This document shows positions 48,701 through 60,905 of a stretch of DNA of 64,000 bases, one piece after another. Under the pieces are notes generated by a model. It was given only the letters and a program-made list of their open reading frames with translations. It was not told where the DNA came from and made no database searches. Every line of letters begins with the position of its first letter. The stretch's first letter is position 1. The stretch spans positions 817,744-881,743 of the forward strand of contig VWZL01002048.1 in NCBI GenBank assembly GCA_013396915.1. The letters are read 5' to 3'. A program made the position numbers and the translations under genes. The DNA comes from Stercorarius parasiticus. Taxonomy: Eukaryota; Chordata; Aves; Charadriiformes; Stercorariidae.

Positions 48701-49525
48701 TAGTTTGCTTGTTGGGATTTTCTCTATGTGTGTTATCAGGGGAATTAGTAAAAGATATCATATCTCCTCTTAAATTTTGTCTTGCTCACAATGTATAAAA
48801 AGAGTTTTCAGGACAGTGACCAAAGACCAAGGCTCCTTCTTTGTGTCCAAAAGGTCTACGCCAGCCTCCTTTCCCTTCTCTTGCCCTGAAATCATCATTT
48901 AGTTCATTTTTTTTTGTCTAGTACCATGGGGAGAAAAGCCAAACAGGATTGTCCTTCTCCTCTGATTTGGGATTGCATGGTATGTCCTGGTAGCTGTGAT
49001 ATAAGACATGCAGGTTTGACTGCTTCCAGGAGGTGGGAATTTAACATCAGCCTTCTCCATACTGGTTAGGTGTTCTCAGTTAGGCTAGTCCATGAAAGAA
49101 ATGATGTTGCAATTTCCACTCATTCTGCTGGGTGTATTTTAAAGGTTGCCTTTTGAAAGCAAAACCAGGCTTATTTTCTCACTGGGCACTTACCAAGCCA
49201 ATGGTATTAACCACAATTACTATTCAAGTTGACATCCCTGGTCTTAGTTTCATGAAGGAAGGAACATGCTGACATAATCCCAAGCTTAAAAATTAACAAA
49301 AAGTACAAAGGGGGACCATCTTTTTTCAAGAACAGATTGCTTCCCTTCCCTCTTACATAAGCAATTGCAATATTAAAGGATAACCACAACAATATTGGGA
49401 AGTTAAATATTTATTTCTGCAGTCAATAAGTTCCCTGCAGAAAAGTTAAAGCTTGTGTGGACCTTCATATAAAGGACTGTGACGGATGCCTCCAGAGCAG
49501 AACTCTCTGCTTTACTTCCACTGAA
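42790..49525. other. Intergenic/intronic gap between first exons A and B
   Basis: 6.7 kb without a recognisable UGT exon or other gene. Open frames (such as 46963-47382 and 48154-48594) have no known domain. A TATA-like AAAATATATAAGCC near 46620 is followed about 110 bp later by a donor-like GGG/GTGAGTAAC near 46735, a possible short non-coding exon. The 90 bp just before exon B are its probable promoter. Confidence 0.5.
49402..49414. promoter_or_regulatory. HNF1-like site of UGT1A exon B
   Basis: GTTAAATATTTAT matches 9 of 12 defined positions of the HNF1 palindrome and lies 124 bp before the ATG of exon B, in line with the spacing at exons A, E and F. Confidence 0.45.
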
Positions 49526-50395
49526 ATGGCTCTTCTGTTTCGGTGTTTTTACCAACTAACTGGGATACTTCTTCTTCTGGCATCGTCTTTAATCTTTGCC
49601 GAAGGTGGAAAGATCCTGGTAATACCTCAGGATGGAAGTCACTGGCTCAGCATGCGCCCAGTAGTGGAGAAACTCCAGCAAAACGGACATGAAGTTGTTG
49701 TGGTTGTACCGTCAACAAGTTTGTATATGAAGCCAAAGGAGCCTCAGAATTATACAGTGAAATTATATCCAATACCTTACACAGAGGAACATTTAGCTGT
49801 TGTGCTCAAGTCATTTGTTAATGCTCATTTTATTGAACAATCTGTTTTGAATGCTATTATTACAATGTATCAAAGCATTTTAGAAATTTCCAGGTTCTTT
49901 TTCACCAACTGTAAGAGCCTTTTGCACAACAAAGACATGATGAAGTATTTGAGAGAGAGCAAGTTTGATGTGGTTTTCACGGATCCAATTCTGATGTGCG
50001 GAACGGTAATTGCTGAGTATCTTTCAATTCCTTCTGTCTACTTCTTGCGAGGGTTTCCTTGTGGTATGGATTTTGAAGCCACCCAGTGTCCAAGCCCTCC
50101 TTCCTATGTCCCCAGACTTTTCCTAAATAATTCAGATAGCATGACATTTGCTCAACGCGTCAAGAACATGCTGGTCCGTATGCTGGAGTTCGTTTACTGT
50201 AAACCTATCTTCACTGAATTGGAAGAACTTGCATACGAGATTATTCAAAAGAAAGTGACAGCTACAGACCTTCTAAGCCATGGATCTGTTTGGCTAATGA
50301 GATACGATTTTGTGTTTGAGTTTCCAAGACCAGTGATGCCAAACATGGTTTTTATTGGAGGGATAAACTGTGATCAGAAGAAAAAACTGTCTCAG
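49526..50395 (+). CDS. UGT1A: UGT1A alternative first exon B
   Basis: Encodes 290 residues of the acceptor-binding half of a UDP-glucuronosyltransferase. The start at 49526 gives a classic signal peptide (MALLFRCFYQLTGILLLLAS). The open frame extends 23 codons further up without a better start. His39 (QDGSHWLSM) has the same number as the catalytic histidine of human UGT1A1, and the catalytic Asp is D153 (FTDP). FEATQCPSPPSYVPR is the conserved UGT1A motif. It ends GGINCDQKKKLSQ with donor CAG/GTATAA in phase 0, followed by a T-run. It is the most divergent of the six exons in residues 60-120, which suggests a different substrate range. Confidence 0.94.
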
Positions 50396-52985
50396 GTATA
50401 ACTTTTTTTTTTTTTTATTGAAAAGGCAAGAACATAAATGTTTAAGCATCCTTACATCAAAACCTAACTGACAACACCATGGCGTTTAAAGATAGAAAGC
50501 TCATGAGAAATCCTGCATGATGCAGAAATGTTATTTCCTAGTATCCAGCATTCAGATTAAATCATATCTTGGCAAACCTAAGGTCTTATCAGGTATGAAA
50601 ATTTAAGTGACATGTAAATTTTATGCAAATTATAAGCTGTTTTGTTGGACTGAAGCTCACCTGAATTTTGATGAGTTGTAAACTTTCTTCCCCAACAGGA
50701 GCCAAACTTGGTAGCTTCCATTTCATCTAAGTTTCTTATGCCATGTCCATTTCCATAAGAGCTGTCCCTATGACCAAAGCCAGGTTCAGAGGACTTGGCT
50801 GTATTGCTCTGAAAGAACCTGAAGAACATGCAGAAGCACAGTCTGCTCTCTGTCTGCCCCATGGTGTCCTCCCTTCCCAGCTGTCTCATGGACTGTCCAT
50901 ACTTCTGTATACCCATTCTCCCTTCAAAGACATTGAAAGTTATAGGGCTTAAGATTTTAGCTATTCATCAGTTCTTTTTCTGTCACGTCCATCTGCCAGA
51001 TTGATTCATTTATATCTTTCCCATTATGTCAAGGTGTCAATATCTAGTCCCCAAAAGAAAGCCTGTTTAAAATGTATCCTCCCCTTCTTTCATAGGCTAT
51101 TTAATTAGGTTTTAAGCTTTTCTGGGTGGGGATGTCTTCTGTAAATTCCTATTCAGTTTTTTGTGTACCAACCAGCCCTCTGAATCAAGTACAGCATCTT
51201 CTATAGCAGATCGAAGCAGGAAAGGGATATTCAAGTATTGCAAATTGTGAGTACCCCTGAAACAGAGTAGTGTAGAAGAAAGCCCTGATGTCCTCCCCTT
51301 TTGTCCAGATAAGTATGTTTAGTGCTTGTGTCGGAAGTGTCAGAGCCAATCCTCTTACCAGGACAGTCTCTAGTGCCACTTGGTTCTCTCTAACTGGTTA
51401 TATATATTCGAATGAAGGAAAAGGAGTAGCAGTTGCTCACAAGGGGTCTTTCAAAAGGACATGGAGTCAGGAGCGGGAAAGATTGCTGATGAGATATTAA
51501 AGACCCAAGCAGATGTCTGTAAATGCCCCGCATCAGACATCCATGACTCTCTTTCTTCATCTGTCAGTCTAACTTGAACGTGTCTTCTAGTGTTCGTTTG
51601 ACAGCCTTTTCAGAGCTTAAGAGCAACAGATCTGTTTCTGTGCCTCACCTTCTCCTGAGCTGTTTGAAAATTCCCATTAAGTTAATCCTATGTTGTTAAC
51701 TACCAATATGGGGACAGTGCGGGTGATGGAGCTGGCTGCTCTTTTTGGAGTGCAAGTTCTCAATAAGGTCAAAGCTTTCCCACCAGGCCTGAAAATAAGT
51801 GTACAGAAACTGCGTGTGAAAGAAAGCTCCACCAGTGATGTAGAGCCTTGAACGTCCTGGAGGAGCAAATTGTATCCCGAAGGATACAAAGTCACCTACT
51901 TAGAAACTTCTGTGGTGAGAGGTTATCACCAACATTTAAAAACCCAGCAATTTACAACCAAGAAGGATCTGGACCGACGGAGTTGATGAACTATTTCAGT
52001 CATGATCTGAACTGACATTGGCCATGAACTCGTGAGTTCATGAATTAGAAAGGTGTTGTTGGTTTAGGTTATCTGAGGTACAATGGTGAACTGCTGTTTT
52101 GCAATTTAGTTTTATAGCCCACAGGATAAGAGGTTAGATGGTAGTTATATGTAGAGATGGGGAAAGATTTTCTGTTGGCTGTGTCCCTTCAAAAAAATGC
52201 ATGTTTGCATCAATGAAAAAAAAATATTCATTTTTCTCAGTTGTACCAACTGGTTTTGGTTATTAAAAAAAAGGCAAAAAACAAACCCCAGGTACTTCAA
52301 CATTGATTTCTCATATTTACCTTTACTATAAGTTATGTTTCACTGTACAACTCGCCTCAGCTTCATTAGAAAAGAAAATACTTATAAAAAAAATACTAAA
52401 TTACTACACTCTATGACAACTCTGTCAGCCTTCATTGGCACAGAAAACTCCAACACTAGAAGGAAAAGAGTCATTTTAGTGTGCTCTTCATAGACCCGGT
52501 ACTACCATGTGGGGTCAGCAGTGTTCCTGTCCATCCACTCTGTGTATGCATTTCTTTCATGGATTCTCGTGCACCTTAGAGCACGTTGTCAGTAAATGTC
52601 AGCAAAATTGCTGGGTTGCTGATGGTAAAAAGTGTCATGAGGCTGTGGTCCTACTATGGGAAGGAGAAGGCTGAGGCATTGAGCTGTAGCCTTAGCTTGG
52701 GCAAGCGAAGTGCGTGATAGGAGACACACTTTTCTCACGCACATTCAAACCCGCTTTTGAAGTACAAACCTTATCTCAACCTTTTATAACCATTAATTAC
52801 CTACTGTGACTCAGTTGCATGCAAACTTCTGAACACTTGAAATGTAAGGCAAGTCAAAAGGGCGCAGGTATCACTAGAAAGCATTGCCAAGTGGTGTGTT
52901 TGCGTAGGTGGAGCATAGCCACAAAAGCTTGTGAGCCACCCCTCGCCTCTCTTGTGCATGAGTTCCTGTCCGCCCAGCTCGCAAC
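50396..52985. other. Gap between first exons B and C
   Basis: 2.6 kb without a recognisable exon. AT-rich upstream sequence near 52780-52800 (TTTTATAACCATTAATTACC) is a candidate promoter element for exon C, but it lies about 190 bp from the ATG and fits HNF1 poorly. No gene is seen. Confidence 0.45.
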
Positions 52986-53822
52986 ATGCTGGTGGCAGTG
53001 CTGCTTCCCTTCTTGTGCTGCCTGAGTCCTGCCGCTGCCGGGAAGCTGCTGGTGATCCCGATGGAGGGCAGCCACTGGCTCAGTATGAAGGAAGTGCTGG
53101 TGGAGCTGAGCGAGAGAGGGCATGAAATAGTTGTTATTGCGCCAGATAGCAAAATGCTGATAGATTCCGCGGGGACATATGAATTGAAAATGTATCCTGT
53201 ACCTTTCAAAAAGGAAGAGATGGAAGAACTTATACGCTCATTTGGTGCAAATTGTTTTAGCAAAGAGCCTTTCCTCGTCAGATTTTTGAATACTTTGGAT
53301 AATTTCCGAAAGAGCTCTGCCATGTTTCAAGTTTCCTGCAGTTCCTTACTGTACAACAAAGAGATGATGAAATACATTGAAGAAAGTAAATTTGATGCCA
53401 TCTTTACAGATCCTCTGACACCCTGTGGACAGATAATTGCTTTGCACTTTTCTATCCCTACTGTTTTCTTCTTGCGGGGTGTTCCATGCTCTATAGACAT
53501 TCATGCTGCTCAGAGTCCGAACCCACCGTCCTATGTCCCACGAATGTTCTCACTCAATACAGATCGTATGACGTTCCCTCAGAGAGTGAAGAACTTCCTG
53601 CTTGACATTTCAGAGTATTTCACCTGCAGTATGGTCTTTTCACCATTTGAAAGCCTGGCCTCAGACTTTCTCCAAAAGCCGATGACAATTACGCAGCTTT
53701 TAAGTCACGGATCCATTTGGCTGAAGAGACTTGACTTTGTGTTTGAATATCCCATGCCTGTAATGCCCAATATGATTTTCATTGGAGGCATAAACTGCGG
53801 ACAGAAGAAACCATTATCTCAG
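52986..53822 (+). CDS. UGT1A: UGT1A alternative first exon C
   Basis: Encodes 279 residues, the shortest intact first exon here, starting with a compact signal peptide (MLVAVLLPFLCCLSPAAAG). The catalytic dyad is His30 (EGSHWLS) and Asp142 (FTDP). The normally invariant ATQCP motif is changed: this exon reads HAAQSPNPPSYVPR, so the Cys is Ser. Otherwise the fold markers (FFLRGVPC, MPNMIFIGGINC) are intact. It ends QKKPLSQ at CAG/GTCAGT after 53822, in phase 0. It most resembles exon D in its second half. Confidence 0.93.
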
Positions 53823-56344
53823 GTCAGTGACTGGCTGGGAAAGGTATAACAAGGGAAAAGTTCTGGCAGTCATACACCTGCATGATCTGAGTGTAGTTTA
53901 ATAGTGTGTTTGATATGGACATTTCTTATCTAAAGACATAATTTATATTAACATTTTCTGTGTAGCCAATCCACATGAAAAACAGACCAGGAGAAAAAGA
54001 CATGACTCTGTCTCCTTTCCTTGGGTCTGCCCGTCATGGGGATTTTGTTTGGTGAGGGGAGCACGTGCTATGCTGTGTTTAATTCCAGCGGAAGTCAGGT
54101 ACACAAACACCATCTCGCCCAGGAAGTATTGCAAAAAGGGCAGGTGAATTATAATGGTTCTTCCAAAAAATCTTTGCCTCACATAAGAGGCAGTAGAATA
54201 TTTCTTCAAGAGCATTAGCTGCTTATCCAGTAGAAAAATAACTCACTGGGTTATGTGCAATAGCATCATGTGCTCTTTTCTGTAACAGCAGTCCTGTGTT
54301 TGAGTCAAAGGGTAGTATTTTGTCCTGAAAGTTTTTGGTCTAACAAAGACTTCCATCACAAAAACTAGATAGCTGAATTCTCGACTGCATTTTTAGGAGA
54401 CGTTCGGTTTGGGTAGGGAAATGCTGATGGGTGGCTGCTTGGGCATCTGTGGTCTAAAAAGTACTTGATAAAGGCATGCATGTGATGTATGTTAGCTTAT
54501 TGCTGCTTGTGATGTACATTCTTGCTTGTTTGTGCTGTAAGTAGAACAGCCTCATGTGAAGCCAGAGATTGAGTGGAAAAGGAGATATGGGAAGAGACAG
54601 CTCTCCTCAGCAGATATTGAATCTGTAGTTAGTGTTATCGAGCAGTTTCAGCAATAAATCACGTTGTTTCCTAGAAAGGATAAAGTTTTATCCTTTGTGA
54701 ACATTACTTAAAAATAACAGACTCTGCCTTATTCTTCCCTTGAACTATTTTCACTTGCCAGCCTTCCCTGAATCTTCCAGAATGGGTTCCTCCTGCCTAT
54801 CATCACTCTTACTCTTCCCCAAATTCATAGGCCTTTGTGAATATGAATGAGTGAAACTTCACAATAAAATAGATTTGCATTTTGGAAGCCTGGCACATCT
54901 TCCCCAGAGCCAACTTTAACTGGCCTTAGGCTTTGCTTTACTCCTCCCGGTACTTCACCTGATGCTGCCCATTGAAAGCACTGTTTATTTCTGTTAAGCT
55001 GCAAGTGTTCATATCTCACTTTTTCACAAAAGTCTCTTTCAAATTGCCTGTCATCCCCCCACACGGCCACTTTTATCAGGGTAGTGCTTTTTCCTATCTG
55101 TCCTGTCCATCAGAGCTGCTTAATGACTCCTCAGGGACAAACCCAGGCAGATCCTCTGGGAAAGCAGCATCCTGCCTGCAGGCAAGACCATGTGGCAGAG
55201 ATGCTTAAAATCGGACTTTCTTCTGAAAACAGAGTTCACTCTCACCCTCATCTTGTTCAGGAACTAAAGATCATAGTCCAGCAGCAATATGTAGTGCAGA
55301 AGTACTGATTCTTCAGTCCTGATTTCTTGTTGTCTTCCGACTATGCCACTGAATCACACAGTTCCATCAAACAGCAAAATGTAATCCTGCAGGTTGACAA
55401 GTTTATCACAAGTACTCGTTAACTGCTCAGACATGGTATCTTCTAGTTTTTCACCTGAAGTAATAACACCACCTCTTACCATTTAAAATAATTCCTGCCT
55501 GAAACAAGAGGGCCGTTACTGGCTACGTTGGTATTTGTACATTTGTGCATGTACAGGCTTTCCTGTATTTAATTAGGTACAAGGGGAACTGAGTGGCTTT
55601 TCCTTCCTATTGCTCCTCGAAGAAGAAAATGATTGAGAGAGGCACAGAAAAATAGGTCAGGATGAAAACAAAGAAGTGTTGTGCATGACAGCACAGATTT
55701 GGTGGTTTTCCTTCACTGATGCAAGCCTCTGCTGCAGTGTTGCTTATTGTAATAAATTTGTAGCTGGTGATGTACGTTTTACCAGTGTACATGGTACAGT
55801 GTACCAGTGAAAAACAAGAGTTACAGTGCTGAGTTGTATGTAAATCACAGAGCCTCCTCAGGGTATGCACAGATATCGTACTGTAAAATGGCATAATTTT
55901 ATAATTTTAAACATAAACTCGACAAGCATTTCAGAACAGCTGTAAAATGCTTATCAAAAACAAAGAAAGAAAAGGAGGAAAGCAAGAAAGTATTTTAACA
56001 CCTGCTTTCGGCAAGCCCAGTTACTTCCAAGTGCCAGCATTATTAAAAAAACTTAGGATTTTGTTTTTGCAAAGTCTGATTTTCTTTACAATCTAACATC
56101 AGTCAGCTCGGGGAGTCAATCAGAAAGGACCCATCCCAAGGGAGCCTCAGATACCAAGCGCGGTTCTGCCCAACCCATTACTTTCCTTAAATGATTCATC
56201 AGTCCCTTGAATGGTTACTGGTGACTGGTTTTGCTGGAAAAGCCGGATCGTTAAGGGGGAATGTGAGAATCTGGCAGGGGGCCCTGGGTCTACTTAAAAT
56301 CGGTTGGGTCAGAGCAGGCGAAGACACTTTGGATTTCTAGGAAC
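53823..56344. other. Gap between first exons C and D
   Basis: 2.5 kb with no recognisable exon or repeat family. Just before exon D, TTAAATGATTCAT (56187-56199) is a weak HNF1-like sequence (8 of 12 defined positions), and TACTTAAAAT (56291-56300) is TATA-like, about 50 bp from the ATG. Confidence 0.45.
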
Positions 56345-57208
56345 ATGGCTCATGTAAGTAAATACAGTTGCTTAGTTTCGACGAGGGTTTTGGTTTTCCT
56401 GTCTCTGTTTTGCTTGGCCGATGGTGGAAAGCTGTTGGTGGTGCCAATGGATGGGAGTCACTGGCTCAGCATGCGCTCAGTGCTGGCGGCCCTCAGCCAG
56501 AAAGAGCACGAAATTGTCGTTGTCGCACCAGAAGTAAACTTGAACGTGAAGGCATCTGAATATTACACTCTCAAAACGTATCCAGTGCCTTTAACGAGGG
56601 AGGAACTGGGAGCAAGCATGCATTCATTTGCAAATGATCTTTTTGAGAGAAGGCCTTTTCTTCAAAGAATTACTGCGCTTTATGAAAAAGTTCAGGTCGT
56701 CTCTGGTGTCTATGTCTCCTCCTGTACCAGTTTACTGCACAATAAGGATCTGATGGAATATCTTGAAAAGAGTAAATTTGATGCTCTTCTCACGGATCCT
56801 GTTGTACCATGTGGACAAATATTGGCTCTGCATCTCTCTGTCCCATCGGTTTTCTTTTTACGGGGACTCCCCTGCAGTTTTGATTTGCAAGCTACCCAGT
56901 GTCCAGACCCCCCTTCCTACGTCCCAAGAACATTTACAGAGAACTCGGACCACATGACGTTTATCCAGCGCATGGAAAACTTATTTCTGAAATCATCAGA
57001 ATCCTTTCTTTGCAATTTTGCCTATTTGCCATTTGAAATTCTGGCCTCAGATGTTCTCCACAGACCAGTAACAATGAAGGAGCTCTTAAGCCATGGATCC
57101 ATTTGGCTTAAAAGAATGGATTTTGTTTTTGAGTATCCCATGCCGGTGATGCCTAACATAGTTTTCATTGGAGGTATAAACTGTGGAAAGAAAAAGCCAT
57201 TATCTCAG
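56345..57208 (+). CDS. UGT1A: UGT1A alternative first exon D
   Basis: Encodes 288 residues of a UDP-glucuronosyltransferase acceptor-binding half, with signal peptide MAHVSKYSCLVSTRVLVFLS. The catalytic residues are His39 (MDGSHWLSM) and Asp151 (LTDP), the same numbers as in human UGT1A1. The conserved blocks FFLRGLPC, ATQCPDPPSYVPR and MPNIVFIGGINC are intact. The usual R/K-G-HE turn is KEHE. The open frame continues to 57514, but the phase-0 donor CAG/GTCAGT after 57208 matches the other exons, so the extra 102 codons are intron. Confidence 0.94.
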
Positions 57209-58636
57209 GTCAGTGATTTCCTTGATAAAATATATTACAGTTTGAAGGGAAAAGGCTGTTCGCAAATGCTCTCTCTGTGTGTATATAATTGCCTACATGA
57301 GTTTGTGGGATTTAAGCGTGCGGTAAGGTATACTGTAAAGACAAAGAAAATCGGTAAAAAAAATGAGTTGATTTTAATTCTCTCCGACTCTTGCAGCTAC
57401 TCTTCTATAGCATTAGCAGGATCTGAGCATTTTTGCTTACACAATTGTTTTCTTTGGACTAGGGAAGTAGTTTATCACTGCACTCTCGCTAATGAGTCAC
57501 ACACCCACCAGTGAGGGTGATCCCTGTCTTAGCAGGCAGGTCTGCTGCTTGTATTTACCAGATTGGTATTATTACCTGAAACTATTTGTTTTACTGTCAC
57601 AACTGATTTTTAAAAACAATGAATCTTTTCTATTAATAGAACCATCCTTTCATAATTTAGAGATAAAGTGTCATAATGCATCAGTCGGCGGGTAATGTTC
57701 TGGTTGCTTTGTCAGTCTAGGCTTATCCTTTCACCGCATGGATTCCTTACGCAATTTTACGCAAAAATGTTAGAGGTTTGTGTAGCTGCCAGCCAGCACT
57801 GAGACATCTGCAACAGCTTACACTGCCTACTGAAAAGTTTCCCTACAAAAGACGTACCTAGAGCTGCAGTAGTTTGGTAAATGTCCTTAAAAAAATTCTG
57901 GTGCATATTATCAACCTTCATAGCAAATTACTGTATGGTCAAAATTACTTCTGTGCAGTAATTTTCATAATTAGGGCTGATCGACTGCAAATCCTGTCTA
58001 TCCATTAGTGGTGGGTTTGCTTTCATGGCTCTGGGGTGTGGTCTTCCCTGGCTGATCCCGACCAGCATGTCTGAATTGCTAATCCATTTTAAGCATATCT
58101 GGCAAAAACCATGCCCTTGTCCTTCCTCCTTCCAGCCCTTACTTCATTCTTCCAGAAGGAGGCCTTTCAGGGAATTGAACTTGGATAGCCAATCTTCCGT
58201 TTTCATTACAATGTCAAGGTATAAAAATGATAAAGAAACCAGACCATTTCCCATGTGAAACATTAATAATTTTCTAATCTTTTACAAATAGAAAATGATT
58301 TGGACTAGCAGAAGGGGAGGAATTTTCCTATGCTGAAAACCCTTGTTTGGAAAATTAATGATTTGCACTTTTGAGCAGACCAATCATTCCCTAAATCCCA
58401 GTGTCCTTCAATACAAAGAGGTGGGTGTTTCCCATTCTAGCTGCTGCTCTGATTACTGTCTGCCAAACTGGCTGAACTTTAACACCTCTTATTCCATCTT
58501 TGCCATACGCATGATTATACATTTACCACACAGCAAATAAGGCTAAAGATCATCTGGAGAACCAGAGCACAGATTGCTTAAAAGTGTGGAGCTGGGTATA
58601 TTCTTTTTGGGCAGCACTCACCAGATTTCTGCAGAA
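57209..58636. other. Gap between first exons D and E
   Basis: 1.4 kb of unique-looking sequence. The final ~125 bp form the probable promoter of exon E: the conserved ATTATACATTTACCACACAG element and a TATA-like GCTTAAAAG about 60 bp before the ATG. No gene is seen. Confidence 0.5.
58514..58526. promoter_or_regulatory. HNF1-like promoter element of exon E
   Basis: ATTATACATTTAC, 123 bp before the ATG, followed by CACACAGCAAATAA. The whole ~30-bp block recurs before exon F and at the right edge of the window, so it is a conserved part of the duplicated promoter. It matches HNF1 at 8 of 12 defined positions. Confidence 0.45.
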
Positions 58637-59497
58637 ATGGCTCCGCTGCTTAGTGCTCATCCGCAAGTCACAGCAATGCTGGTTCTGCTCCTGTCCGTGC
58701 TCAGTTTGGCTGCTGGTGGGAAGCTGCTGGTGGTGCCGGTGGACGGGAGTCGTTGGCTCAGCATGAGGGAAGTGTTGGACGGTCTCAAGGAGAAGGGGCA
58801 TGAAATAGTCGTCGTTGCACCTGAAATAAATGTACATATAAAACCATCAGAGAATTTTGTTATGAAAATGTATCCAACACCTTTCACAAAGGAAGAGTTG
58901 TATGCAAGTATCCATTCTTTTTCACGGGAAGTATTTGAAGAAGGATCTTTCCTGGAAAGATTTCTTAAAGTATACCAAAGACTGAAAAGCTTATCTGCCA
59001 TTTCTCTCTCAACCTGTGCACACTTATTGTACAACAAAGAGCTTGTCAGATATCTTGAGGAGAACAAGTTTGATGCTGTATTTACAGACCCTGTAGTACC
59101 CTGTGGGCAAATATTGGCTGAACATCTTTCAGTCCCTTCGGTGTTATTTTTGCGGGTAATGCCATGTGGTTTAGATTTTGAAGCCACTCAGTGTCCCAGT
59201 CCCCCTTCTTATGTCCCCAGGGTATTTACAGACCTTACAGATCGCATGAACTTTTTCCAGCGGGTGAAGAATCTAATTCTTGACATCCCAAACTATTTTC
59301 TCTGTGATTTTGTCTTCCAACCGTATGCCAAACTGGCTTCTGAGTTCCTCCAGCGGGATGTGACTGTGCCAGATCTCTTGCGCCAGGGTTCCATTTGGCT
59401 CATGAGGTTGGATTTTATGTTAGATTATCCACGACCTTTGATGCCCAACATCATTGTAATTGGAGGAGTAAACTGTGCTCACAAGCAGCTAACTCAG
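58637..59497 (+). CDS. UGT1A: UGT1A alternative first exon E, catalytic His replaced by Arg
   Basis: Encodes 287 residues of a UDP-glucuronosyltransferase acceptor-binding half, with signal peptide MAPLLSAHPQVTAMLVLLLS. Everything typical is present except the catalytic histidine: residue 39 is Arg (VDGSRWLSM, codon CGT at 58751-58753) where exon F has CAT. Asp151 (FTDP) is kept. It also has FLRVMPC where the others have FLRG-PC. There is no frameshift or stop, and the phase-0 donor CAG/GTGGGT after 59497 is intact, so it looks expressed and selected rather than dead. In mammals UGT1A4 (Pro) and UGT2B10 (Leu) lack this His and favour N-glucuronidation, so a similar specialisation is possible here (inference). 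Confidence 0.93.
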
Positions 59498-60471
59498 GTG
59501 GGTCATGCCCTCTGTTTTTAATTCATGCTCTGATAGACTTCTGTGTTCACAAGGGTGGAATTTTGTGTTGCAGATAGGAATCAAGTTCCCGTTTCTTGTG
59601 AGTTAGGCAAATATTTGTGAAAGAAATAATTTTTCTCTCACTTTCCTCCTCACTTTCCATTTTCTGGGCAGACAGCTCTTATCTTTTAATGTATAACGTA
59701 TGCTTAGTTGAAGAGAAACTCTTCTAGTGAAGGTCTGTAATGGGACGTTGTGTCCACCAGCCAAAGCGATTGCCAGTCTTTCTGGACAGAAGGAAAAAGT
59801 GCTCCATTTGTCTTACGAGCAGCTCCTGTCAGACTGCCTACGAAACCTTAAAAGCTCTTTCCGGGCTTAAAAACCCAGTTCTAATGAATGGAGACATGGA
59901 GCAGCTCTGCTTTGATGTGTCCCGCATAGCATGAGTAGTCTCAGTGATTATGCTGACCTCTCAGGTGTGGCATGTGCTTTCAGTGCCTCGGACATAGAAG
60001 ACAATAATGCACGCAGATCTTACTGGAGAGCCTCCTCTGATGCTCTGTGGGAGAGCCTGGCGTGTTGGGTTATTCTTTTCTGTGCTGTGGCCTTCTCTTC
60101 AATCATATTGTTCAGGACTTGTGCACTGTGGGGTAAGGTTACCAAGCCTGTGTGGTGGTTCCACCAATGTCCAAGGTGGCTGGGGCATCTTACAGACATC
60201 CTCATGCACACTGTAATTTGCCACCTGAGCATTCATGCAACTCCACTGCTGCTGGACACCATGCAAGATTTGCCAGTGACAGAAAAGAAGCCAGAATTAG
60301 GCCCTTAATTGTTTCATGGGAAGTCCCCTTCAAAGAGTGTTCAGACATCTCTGCTCTGTCCTCTGAGACCACAAAGCTAATCCCTCCATCCCCCGAGGCA
60401 GGTCTCAGATACTGCAAGTACCACTTAGTGCTGGTGATGTATCCTGCAGACAAAGCTGGCATCCTGCGTCC

Positions 60472-60905
60472 ACCTTCATCAGTCTTCTCAGTCTAGAAAC
60501 AAACAGCTCTTCCACATCTGCTATGGGGCCATAGGCCTCCTAGAGATGAGTCTTCAAATAGAGAGCGAAATGGGACAGGTCTTGCCTGAGGGAAGGGAGC
60601 AGCCTCTGCCAGGCTGAATGGTGATGTGGATGTGACACATCTCCTGCACTTGCAAAATGTTCAGCCAGAGGGAAGCTCTCAGAGTGCAGTTCCACACAGA
60701 ACCATCCCTGCCTCCTTCCTGGGACACTCTTTACTGCTCCTCTAATAGAAAAAAAATGGGGGTTCCCTGGTGGGTCCACCAAACACCACCAGGAGGTGGA
60801 CTTATCTGGAATTAAATGCTTATTATGCAGCCTGTTATCAAATGAATGATTATCCATTTACCACACAGCAAATAACTCGAAGGATCAAAAGTGATGTTGT
60901 AGCAC
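60472..60905. repeat. Tandem promoter-proximal repeat, copy 1
   Basis: Matches 63551-64000 in the same order: TTCATCAGTCTTCTCA, CTCTTCCACATCTGCT, CAGCCTCTGCCAGGCTGAATG, GCAAAATGTTCAGCCAGAGG and the promoter element. The offset is 3,098 bp at the promoter element. This is part of the duplicated first-exon unit. Confidence 0.85.
60849..60861. promoter_or_regulatory. HNF1-like promoter element of exon F
   Basis: ATTATCCATTTAC, 141 bp before the ATG, followed by CACACAGCAAATAA, the same block as before exon E and at 63947. Confidence 0.45.

Noticed and set aside
52780..52802. HNF1 site for exon C at CCATTAATTACC
   Set aside because: It matches only about half of the consensus and lies at a different distance (about 190 bp) from the ATG than the other sites.
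57209..57514. Continuation of the exon D open frame past the donor (102 more codons)
   Set aside because: The conserved phase-0 donor CAG/GTCAGT sits at the same place as in all other first exons, and the downstream translation is low-quality and unlike any UGT.
58657..59187. 176-codon minus-strand open frame inside exon E (and similar antisense frames in exons C and F)
   Set aside because: These are antisense shadows of the strongly conserved UGT coding strand.
59931..60308. 125-codon plus-strand open frame between exons E and F
   Set aside because: It has no recognisable domain, splice pattern or duplicated counterpart after exon F, so it is probably chance.
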